Shown in pieces: positions 1-5,538 of a DNA stretch of 6,431 nt. The stretch spans positions 11,716 to 18,146 of the forward strand of contig PATZ01000024.1 in assembly GCA_002712575.1 (NCBI GenBank), given 5' to 3'. The position numbers and the translations under genes are program-made. Position 1 is the stretch's first letter, and each line of letters opens with the position of its first letter. The DNA comes from Methanobacteriota archaeon (GTDB lineage: Archaea; Thermoplasmatota; Poseidoniia; Poseidoniales; Thalassarchaeaceae). The notes under the pieces are model-generated. The model had not been told where the DNA came from and made no database searches. It was given only the letters and a program-made list of their open reading frames with translations.

Positions 1-840
1 GGAATTCCAATATATTTGATTTATATTGTCAAGGAAGGATTGGAATTTCAAATAGCAGGTGGCATTATTCTTTTATCCTTGACATCTCTATTATTATTTT
101 CAGGGCCTTCGCCAATTAAGCCGATTTTAAGTCAAAAAGAATATTTAGAAAACAATAGTAACGAACTAGTAAATGATATCGAATTACCTCCGCCAGTTTT
201 AGAAAAAGAGGGCGCAAACTATCGTCGCAAACAAAAAATAAAACGTAGTCGTGGAAGGAATGTTGCCGATGAAGATTTCGAATCAGATACTTTAGAAGAT
301 GAAGAATTACCACAATTGGTCGAGGAAAAAGAATATTCAAATGATATCAAAATAGCGATGCCATATGTTGCTTCTATAGACCCTCAATCAGAGATGGAAT
401 CCGAGATTGATATTTTCATTAGCCAAAAGAGATTGAGGAGAGAAGAATTGAAGAAAAAAATAACTATAGAAAGAAGGATGGAATTAGCCAAAAGAAAAGC
501 CTCCAAAGTAAGTAATTGGACAGAAGCAGAAGATGGTGAGAATATATCCAAATTACTCAAAGATCCAAATCATGGATTGACAATTTTATTAGAATCAGAA
601 GAGGTAGATAGTACAATTCCTCATGGTATATCTTATGTCAGAATAGATCAACAACGTATACTCAAAGTAAGAATACCCTTACACATCCCGATTAAAAATA
701 TAGAAGATGTTATCTCTCCATTGCCTGAACTGCCCGGACTTCCTCCATTGCCTGAACTGCCCGGACTTCCTCCATTACCTGAACTGCCTGGACTCCCTCC
801 TCTCCCGACTCCGCCTCCGGTAAAATATAGTGAAGATTGA
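1..840 (+). CDS. Unrecognised membrane-anchored protein with proline-rich repeat tail (5' partial)
   Basis: I do not recognise this protein. The frame is open from base 1, so the gene probably begins outside the window. A TTG at 16 is the only early start-like codon and has no ribosome site; residue numbers below count from it. One hydrophobic segment (about 13-29, IAGGIILLSLTSLLLF) looks like a membrane helix or the last of several. It is followed by an acidic/proline stretch, a strongly basic patch (about 69-81), an acidic patch (83-106), a charged probable helix or coiled coil (about 134-165) and a small possibly folded part (about 168-232). The tail (235-266) is three copies of PLPELPGLP plus a partial fourth, ending in PTPPPVKYSED. 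With a single anchor, most of the protein would lie on one side of the membrane; which side is not clear. The next gene starts 46 nt downstream on the same strand. The proline repeats may act as a stalk or as a ligand for polyproline-binding domains; that is inference. Confidence 0.7.
   Translation, partial: GIPIYLIYIVKEGLEFQIAGGIILLSLTSLLLFSGPSPIKPILSQKEYLENNSNELVNDIELPPPVLEKEGANYRRKQKIKRSRGRNVADEDFESDTLEDEELPQLVEEKEYSNDIKIAMPYVASIDPQSEMESEIDIFISQKRLRREELKKKITIERRMELAKRKASKVSNWTEAEDGENISKLLKDPNHGLTILLESEEVDSTIPHGISYVRIDQQRILKVRIPLHIPIKNIEDVISPLPELPGLPPLPELPGLPPLPELPGLPPLPTPPPVKYSED
718..807 (+). repeat. 27-bp in-frame tandem repeat encoding PLPELPGLP
   Basis: Three adjacent 27-bp units (718-744, 745-771, 772-798) are followed by a 9-base partial unit (799-807, PLP). 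Units 1 and 2 are identical in all 27 bases. Unit 3 differs at three third-codon positions (ttg/tta, ccc/cct, ctt/ctc), all synonymous, so all three units encode the same nine residues. The repeat is visibly richer in G+C than the rest of the gene. On the other strand it creates a meaningless glycine/serine repeat reading frame. Confidence 0.95.
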
Positions 841-886
841 TTCCATTCATACGTACGTTGAAGGGTCATAGTGTATTCCGTAGTAT

Positions 887-1720
887 ATGGAAGAAGTATT
901 GTTAGTTGATGATATCCCTGTTGAGGAAGCAAGTCCAAAAGGAGGACTAATCACCATTTGGACTCTTAATCGGCCAAATAAGCTAAATGCTCTTAATAAT
1001 AAGATTCATGAAGAAATAAAGAAGCAATGCATCAGGGCTGAATCAGATGATAATGTCAGAGTTATTATAATCCGAGGAGCATCTCCTCTTCCGATTGAAG
1101 AAGGACAAAAAGGTAAACCCCCTTCCTTTGCCGCTGGAGCAGATATTTCAGAATTTGAAAATAAAAACTCTGATGATGTGAGGCCATTTTTTGAAGATAA
1201 TGCATGGGAAGCAGTCTGGAATCTCTCTAAGCCCACTATTGCAATGGTTGATGGTTTTGCACTTGGAGGAGGGACAGAATTAGCACTCTCTTGTGATATA
1301 AGATTCGCTTCTGAAAGATCAAATTTCGGTCAACCTGAAATCAATCTTGGTTTGATACCTGGAGGAGGAGGAACTCAAAGATTATGCAGATTATTGGGTT
1401 ACGGCAAGGCTATGGAAATAATACTGAGTGGAAATATGATAGGAGCAGAAGAAGCTTTGAGGATAGGACTAATTAATGCAGTTCATAAATCTGAGGATTT
1501 AGAAAACTCAACTATTTCATTTGCAAAGAAAATAGCTAAAAAATCTCCTCATACTATAAAGGTAGCAAAGAGAACCATTAGGGCATCTCTAGACTTACCT
1601 TTTTCTGAAGGCATACTAACTGAAAGATCAGAATTTGTTGCATTATTTGATACTGAAGATAAAGAAATTGGAGTAAAAGCATTTTTACAAAGAAAAGACG
1701 CCTTATGGCTTGGAAAATAA
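887..1720 (+). CDS. Enoyl-CoA hydratase (crotonase family, both catalytic Glu present)
   Basis: A crotonase-fold enzyme of 277 residues, slightly longer than typical (about 255-265). It is expected to add water to 2-trans-enoyl-CoA in the cytoplasm, as in beta-oxidation or CoA-thioester degradation. Visible landmarks are NRPNKLNAL (28-36), the first oxyanion-hole loop FAAGADI (81-87), the second GGGTE (127-131) and FGQPEINLG (147-155). E131 and E151 align with the two catalytic glutamates of rat mitochondrial crotonase (E144 and E164). GGGGTQRL (159-166) follows, as in true hydratases. An insertion of about 12 residues (within 65-80, rich in Pro, Gly and Lys) precedes the first oxyanion loop. 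ATG 887 is the first possible start because an in-frame TAG lies at 881-883; there is no Shine-Dalgarno. It runs tail to tail with the aldehyde dehydrogenase, 12 nt apart. Substrate chain length cannot be told; a fadB/echA-like or PaaF-like role is possible. Confidence 0.9.
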   Translation: MEEVLLVDDIPVEEASPKGGLITIWTLNRPNKLNALNNKIHEEIKKQCIRAESDDNVRVIIIRGASPLPIEEGQKGKPPSFAAGADISEFENKNSDDVRPFFEDNAWEAVWNLSKPTIAMVDGFALGGGTELALSCDIRFASERSNFGQPEINLGLIPGGGGTQRLCRLLGYGKAMEIILSGNMIGAEEALRIGLINAVHKSEDLENSTISFAKKIAKKSPHTIKVAKRTIRASLDLPFSEGILTERSEFVALFDTEDKEIGVKAFLQRKDALWLGK

Positions 1721-1732
1721 TCAATAAATATC

Positions 1733-3151
1733 CTACCTCTGAATTGATTTTATTTCTAAAAATTCTTCAAGTCCATGAACTCCTAGTTCTCGGCCATTCC
1801 CTGACGCCTTAAATCCACCAAAGGGGGCGCTAACATTAAAGAAACCTCCATTAATGCTAATTTGACCAGTTCTCATGTTCCTTGCAAATTTAATCGCTCT
1901 TTCTTCATCTTTTGACCAAACTCCTCCGGATAGTCCATAAATAGAATCATTTGCCAATTCCAAAGCCTCTCTTTCTTCATCATATGTTGTAATTACAAGA
2001 ACTGGTCCAAAAATCTCTTCTTTCCAAATTGTCATTTCTGGACTAACATCTTTGAAAACTGTAGGTTTTACAAAAAAACCCTTTGTTAATTTATCTGGCA
2101 TACCAACTCCTCCAGATAACAAAGTAGCCCCTTCGTCTATCCCTTTCTGTATATAATTCATTACACTAATTCTTTGTTTCTCACTAACCATTGGCCCACA
2201 ACGAGTTTCTTCATCCAAAGGATCGCCTACTTTGTATTCCTCATTTCTTTTGGTAACTACTCTACAAACCTCTTCTTCCATGCTCTTTGGTATAATCAAT
2301 CTTGTAAGGGCAGAACAAGTTTGGCCACTATTTTGGTGGCAAGCTTGTATGGCTTTCTTACCAACTAAAATTGGATCTGCATCATCTAAAGCAACATTTG
2401 CACTTTTTCCTCCTAATTCTAAAGTAACTCTCTTTACAGTATCTGCAGCAGCATGACTAACAGCAATACCTGCTCCAGTAGAGCCGGTAAAAGATACCAT
2501 ATCTATATCAGAATGTGCGGATAGATATTCTCCAATTTCAGATCCGTGGCCGGTTACTAGATTGAATACTCCTTTGGGAAGACCAATTTCATCAAGTATT
2601 TCGGCAAGAATAAATGCACTTAATGGGGCTTCTTTTGAGGGTTTTAATATCATTGTACAGCCGGCAGCTATTGCAGGAGCAACCTTGCCAATTATCTGAT
2701 GCAATGGGAAATTCCAAGGAGTTATAAAAGCACAAACACCAATTGCTTCTTTTACAATTAATGAATTTCTAACCTCTTCTTCCCATTCATATGTTTCTAA
2801 TATTTTAGCATATGAACGTGCTACTACTCTCGGAGTTCCAACCATGGCTGTACGTGAATAGCCAATTGGAGTCCCTACTTCTGAAGTTATTATTTGGGCT
2901 ATCTCTTCACTACGATCTTTAAGTGATGCAGACAATGAATTTAAAATTTCTATCCTATCTCCAATTTCACTTTTTGACCAATTAGTAAAAGCCTCCTTTG
3001 CAGATTTGATAGCATAATCTATATCTTCTAAATTTCCTACTGGGATAGTTCCAATAATTTCTTCAGTCGACGGATTAATAACATTAATTTTCTCAGTACC
3101 CTTTGCCTTTATCCATTTTCCATTGATATAGATTTCTTCGCGGTCATGCAT
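1733..3151 (-). CDS. NAD(P)-dependent aldehyde dehydrogenase, CddD-like subfamily
   Basis: A full-length ALDH of 472 residues that oxidises an aldehyde to a carboxylic acid using NAD(P)+. Motifs in order are PWNFP (145-149, with N147 stabilising the thiohemiacetal), ILKPS with K170 for cofactor binding, the Rossmann FTGSTGAG (221-228), general base E245 in LELGGK, nucleophile C279 in NSGQTC, and EEIFGPV with E379 contacting the cofactor ribose. The C-terminal run (NGG, APFGG, SGNGRE, then GLEEFLEIKSIQ) resembles the CddD / 6-oxolauric-acid dehydrogenase-like group, as I remember that family. There is no CoA-acylating (MmsA-type) signature. The start is fixed at 3151: the upstream frame reaches a stop at 3167-3169 with no other start codon, and no Shine-Dalgarno is seen. 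It lies between two crotonases, divergent from one and convergent with the other, which suggests its aldehyde arises in the same catabolic route. The substrate is unknown. Confidence 0.93.
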   Translation of the reverse strand: MHDREEIYINGKWIKAKGTEKINVINPSTEEIIGTIPVGNLEDIDYAIKSAKEAFTNWSKSEIGDRIEILNSLSASLKDRSEEIAQIITSEVGTPIGYSRTAMVGTPRVVARSYAKILETYEWEEEVRNSLIVKEAIGVCAFITPWNFPLHQIIGKVAPAIAAGCTMILKPSKEAPLSAFILAEILDEIGLPKGVFNLVTGHGSEIGEYLSAHSDIDMVSFTGSTGAGIAVSHAAADTVKRVTLELGGKSANVALDDADPILVGKKAIQACHQNSGQTCSALTRLIIPKSMEEEVCRVVTKRNEEYKVGDPLDEETRCGPMVSEKQRISVMNYIQKGIDEGATLLSGGVGMPDKLTKGFFVKPTVFKDVSPEMTIWKEEIFGPVLVITTYDEEREALELANDSIYGLSGGVWSKDEERAIKFARNMRTGQISINGGFFNVSAPFGGFKASGNGRELGVHGLEEFLEIKSIQR

Positions 3152-3219
3152 GCTACTTCGAAAACGTCACTTCTTATCATATTCATGCATTTGAAATAGA
3201 AAACACCTTTCGCTAGACC
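3152..3219. promoter_or_regulatory. Divergent promoter region between aldehyde dehydrogenase and second crotonase
   Basis: These 68 bases must hold the promoters for both divergent genes unless transcripts start further away. Neither start codon has a Shine-Dalgarno, which would fit leaderless or short-leader transcripts. A weak A/T element (ttgaaata, 3191-3198) lies about 25 bases before ATG 3220, where an archaeal TATA box for a leaderless transcript would be; it is a poor match. TCATGCAT occurs twice, at 3144-3151 (covering the dehydrogenase start codon) and at 3183-3190, and each copy contains the palindrome ATGCAT. A shared regulator site is possible but unproven. Confidence 0.35.
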
Positions 3220-4017
3220 ATGGTTTTAACGGTCGACAGACACATGGGAGGAGTTGCATTGGTAACTCTTTCGTCCGAAGCAGCAAAGAATACTTTCACA
3301 AGTTCTAATTTTGATATTTTCAAAAAAACTATCGAAAATCTCATGGAAGATGTCACATGCTTGTCAATCATTTTGACTGGGAACGGTAAATTCTTTAGTG
3401 CAGGTGGACCAATTAATGAGTTTGCTGATGCAATCGACTCTGGAGAGATAAGCCAAATGATAGGGGAAATGACCGAATCTCTACATTCCTTATTAATTAA
3501 AATACGTACCTCTCCTACAGTTTTTATCGCTGCAATAAATGGTGCTGCTGCAGGAGGAGGGCTGGGACTAGCACTAGCCATGGATTATAGAATTTCATCA
3601 ATTAAAGCTAAGTTTGCTGCATCCTTTTTTTCTTTGGGACTATCTCCAGATGGAGGGACAACTTGGCTTCTTCCTAGATTGGTCGGAACTCAGAAAGCAA
3701 AAAAATTCTTTTTCAATAATGAAATATGGAATAGCCAATTAGCATTAGATAATGGCGCAATAGATGAGATTTGCCACGAAGAAGAGCTAATATCTAGATC
3801 TTTAGAAATAGCTAAAGAATGGGGTAAATGGGCTTTTCTTAGTCGCCGTTCTACTAAGCAGTTATTGGATGCTTCAACCTCGACATTTTTTGAAACCCAA
3901 TTAGAATTCGAACGAGCTCTCATATTGTCCGCTTCTCTAACAGATGATTTTGCTGAAGGAGTTTCTGCCTTTATGGAAAAAAGAGAACCTAATTTTAATC
4001 ATATAGAGGAGGAATAA
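3220..4017 (+). CDS. Crotonase-family enoyl-CoA isomerase, PaaG-like (no hydratase glutamates)
   Basis: A crotonase-fold protein of 265 residues. The oxyanion-hole loops are present: SAGGPI (60-65, with Pro where Asp is usual) and AAAGGGLGLAL (109-119). The two glutamates needed for hydration are absent. G116 stands where rat crotonase has E144, and F136, in FAASFFSLG (132-140), stands where it has E164. Instead there is SPDGGTTWLLPRLVG (142-156), the pattern of PaaG-type isomerases, in which an Asp (here D144) acts as the acid/base. The likely reaction is double-bond or ring isomerisation of a CoA thioester, not hydration. Possible roles are 1,2-epoxyphenylacetyl-CoA isomerase or a 3,2-enoyl-CoA isomerase; the sequence does not choose between them. 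ATG 3220 gives a normal first strand (VLTVDRHMGGVALVTL) and lacks a Shine-Dalgarno; Met9 (3244) would cut into that strand. Its last codons (GAG GAG GAA) contain the ribosome site of the next gene, so the two are probably co-translated. Confidence 0.85.
   Translation: MVLTVDRHMGGVALVTLSSEAAKNTFTSSNFDIFKKTIENLMEDVTCLSIILTGNGKFFSAGGPINEFADAIDSGEISQMIGEMTESLHSLLIKIRTSPTVFIAAINGAAAGGGLGLALAMDYRISSIKAKFAASFFSLGLSPDGGTTWLLPRLVGTQKAKKFFFNNEIWNSQLALDNGAIDEICHEEELISRSLEIAKEWGKWAFLSRRSTKQLLDASTSTFFETQLEFERALILSASLTDDFAEGVSAFMEKREPNFNHIEEE
4007..4012 (+). promoter_or_regulatory. Shine-Dalgarno AGGAGG for the sixA-like gene
   Basis: AGGAGG (within AGAGGAGG, 4005-4012) lies inside the last codons of the upstream crotonase gene. 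It is 9 nt before CTG 4022 and 30 nt before ATG 4043. The spacing fits initiation at 4022, not at 4043. It is the only strong Shine-Dalgarno I see ahead of a gene in this window. It also encodes Glu-Glu, so chance is possible. Confidence 0.6.
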
Positions 4018-4021
4018 TACT

Positions 4022-4483
4022 CTGTCTACAAGACTAATTATCATGAGGCACGCAAAGAGTAGTTGGGCAGATTCAAATCTTAACGACCACGATCGCCCTC
4101 TTAATCAAAGAGGGCGAAAAGATTCACCTAGAATTTATCAAGCACTTTTGGAAATGGACTGGTTACCAGATGCCGTATATCTGAGTAGTTCAAAGCGTAC
4201 TTGTGAGACTTTATCGCTAATGAATATGGATGACGATAAAGTAAAAATTGAAATCAAACCTTCTATTTATCATGCGCCATTAGAAGAATTAATCATACTT
4301 TTAGGGCATATAGAAAGTAATCAAACAACTATGTTTTTGGGTCATAATCCCGGTTCGGAGTTATTAATAAATCATTTAATTGGAGAATGGCATCGTATGC
4401 CGACTGCCTCTGCTGCATTATTAGTTAAAGAAAATAAAATTTGGAAATTAGAAAATATTCTGAGACCCAAAGAATTATTATGA
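4022..4483 (+). CDS. sixA: SixA-type phosphohistidine phosphatase, probable CTG start
   Basis: A histidine phosphatase superfamily (phosphoglycerate mutase-like) protein of about 153 residues, close to the usual SixA size. SixA proteins remove phosphate from phosphohistidine, for example on phosphorelay or PTS proteins, in the cytoplasm. The signature RHAKSSW follows the first strand, with H10 the phospho-acceptor; DHDRPLNQRG matches the next family block; SSSKRTCET holds the second active-site Arg; FLGHNPG holds the second catalytic His (H108). Starting at ATG 4043 would remove the first beta strand (STRLII) just before RHA. The frame is open back to 4007 and has no ATG, GTG or TTG there. 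CTG 4022 gives MSTRLIIMRHAKSSW, the expected family N-terminus, and sits 9 nt after AGGAGG. It lies 4 nt after the crotonase stop, so translational coupling is likely. A sequencing error of ATG to CTG is the main alternative. Which protein it dephosphorylates here is unknown. Confidence 0.85.
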   Translation: MSTRLIIMRHAKSSWADSNLNDHDRPLNQRGRKDSPRIYQALLEMDWLPDAVYLSSSKRTCETLSLMNMDDDKVKIEIKPSIYHAPLEELIILLGHIESNQTTMFLGHNPGSELLINHLIGEWHRMPTASAALLVKENKIWKLENILRPKELL

Positions 4484-4909
4484 CTATAATTTGGACAATA
4501 TATCGACCTGCGCAAGTGCTGATCTAACAAGAAAAAATGCAACAACTGAGCCGAAAGTGAATGATAGTCCAATATATAAATGAGTTTCAAACATTAATAC
4601 TGCTATGCCAATTAGTGACATATATGATACTGTTTGACAAATTAGAGATATTCTTAATAGCATTCTATATTCTATCTCATGCACATTAGTAGAATCTTGA
4701 ATATATGAATTTATCAAGAAAAAAACCGCTTGAAAAGGTAAAGCAACGGCCAGCAAAGATAAACAGGCTACAGTAATTAATCCCGGATCTTCAGGATCCA
4801 ACTCCAATCCTCTGAATAATAGGTTACCTGTATTCAAACCGATTATTGCAGCATGAATTGCCCATGCCCTATCGACGGGACTTTCATCCTGCTTCTGGTT
4901 AGGTCCCAT
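4484..4909 (-). CDS. Unrecognised small membrane protein, about three transmembrane helices
   Basis: I do not recognise the family. The 141-residue protein has a polar N-terminus (MGPNQKQDESPVDRAW), a semi-hydrophobic stretch (about 16-33) that may be an amphipathic helix, and three strongly hydrophobic segments at about 43-68, 86-107 and 111-130. The first loop is acidic (ELDPEDPG). No cysteine pair, metal motif or enzymatic signature is visible. It is probably an integral cytoplasmic-membrane protein. Its TAG stop directly abuts the sixA TGA stop, with no base between them. It follows msrA on the same strand after an 89-nt A/T-rich gap, so it may have its own promoter. ATG 4909 has no Shine-Dalgarno and is preceded by a run of nine A on its strand. 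The hydrophobic pattern and clean packing against its neighbours support a real gene. Confidence 0.75.
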   Translation of the reverse strand: MGPNQKQDESPVDRAWAIHAAIIGLNTGNLLFRGLELDPEDPGLITVACLSLLAVALPFQAVFFLINSYIQDSTNVHEIEYRMLLRISLICQTVSYMSLIGIAVLMFETHLYIGLSFTFGSVVAFFLVRSALAQVDILSKL

Positions 4910-4998
4910 GGCTATTTGATTTTTTTTTGATTGTTGAATGTTACGACAAAAAATATCTTTTAATTATCTTTTTATGATGATATTATCTTTTTCATTTT
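4910..4998 (-). promoter_or_regulatory. A/T-rich spacer: possible poly-T terminator and promoter
   Basis: Read on the minus strand, this spacer separates the msrA stop from the membrane-protein start. A run of six T (4953-4948) about 45 nt past the msrA stop could end transcription in an archaeal, hairpin-free manner. A run of nine A (4928-4920) sits just before the next ATG. The plus-strand element ATCTTTT occurs three times (4955-4961, 4966-4972, 4985-4991). I see no hairpin of convincing length and no clear TATA box, so both roles are tentative. Confidence 0.3.
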
Positions 4999-5538
4999 TT
5001 AATTATCAATATTATATAAATCTAAATATTTTCTCCTTACTTTGTTTATCTTTGGAGAAATAATCATAGCACAATAAGGCTGTGATGGATTTCTTTCATA
5101 GTAGTCATGATGATATTTCTCAGCAACATAGAATTTCATTTTTGGAACAATTTCTGTAACAATATCATCATCATAATAATCATTAAAATCCTCAATTACT
5201 GAATCTATGATATTTTTTTCTTCTTCATTGGTATAAAATACAATACTTCTGTATTGTGGCCCAACATCGTTACCTTGCCGATTTAATTGAGTTGGATCAT
5301 GAGATGTAAAAAAAATCTCTAAAATTGTCCTTAATTTAATAATTTTTGGATTATAAGTCACTTTTACTACTTCTGCATGGCCAGTTTTTTTTCCACATAC
5401 CTGCTCATAAGTTGGATTTTCTGAATGGCCTCCACAATATCCAGGCAATACTTCTAAAACTCCATTCAGGCCATTCATGACTCCCTCAGTACACCAAAAG
5501 CAGCCTCCTCCAATGATTATATCTTCCATACTCATCAT
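4999..5538 (-). CDS. msrA: Peptide methionine-S-sulfoxide reductase MsrA
   Basis: A complete MsrA of 179 residues that reduces the S-epimer of methionine sulfoxide in proteins back to methionine, using thioredoxin-type reductants in the cytoplasm. The hallmark GGGCFWCTE (10-18) carries the nucleophile C13 and E18. GYCGG (33-37), NPTYEQVC (41-48) and GHAEVVKV (53-60) follow. [19 protein letters not shown] (80-98) supplies the conserved D91 and Y96, and AEKYHHDYY (139-147) is present. C156 in NPSQPYC is placed like the resolving cysteine of other MsrA proteins of this type. There is no signal peptide and no fused MsrB domain. The start overlaps the guaB stop as ATGA (4 nt), so it is probably translated by coupling to guaB. 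Met4 is an equally plausible start because the family core begins just after it. Pairing with guaB is most likely shared expression, not a shared pathway. Confidence 0.96.
   Translation of the reverse strand: MMSMEDIIIGGGCFWCTEGVMNGLNGVLEVLPGYCGGHSENPTYEQVCGKKTGHAEVVKVTYNPKIIKLRTILEIFFTSHDPTQLNRQGNDVGPQYRSIVFYTNEEEKNIIDSVIEDFNDYYDDDIVTEIVPKMKFYVAEKYHHDYYERNPSQPYCAMIISPKINKVRRKYLDLYNIDN

Noticed and set aside
418..495. 13-base direct repeat ATTAGCCAAAAGA (418-430 and 483-495)
   Set aside because: The copies are in different reading frames and encode different residues, with no flanking similarity; chance in A/T-rich coding DNA is sufficient.
851..858. Palindrome ACGTACGT upstream of the first crotonase
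   Set aside because: It is only 8 bases, isolated, with no second copy or promoter element at a fitting distance.
648..938. Minus-strand open frame with a GSPGSSGNG repeat
   Set aside because: It is the antisense of the proline repeat and runs into the next gene's start; the glycine/serine pattern is only the complement of the PLPELPGLP codons.
3213..3581. Minus-strand open frame of 122 codons at the divergent region
   Set aside because: It is antisense to the second crotonase and low in complexity at its start; no domain is visible.
4043..4483. sixA reading from ATG 4043
   Set aside because: It would remove the first beta strand and leaves the strong Shine-Dalgarno 30 nt away; CTG 4022 explains both.
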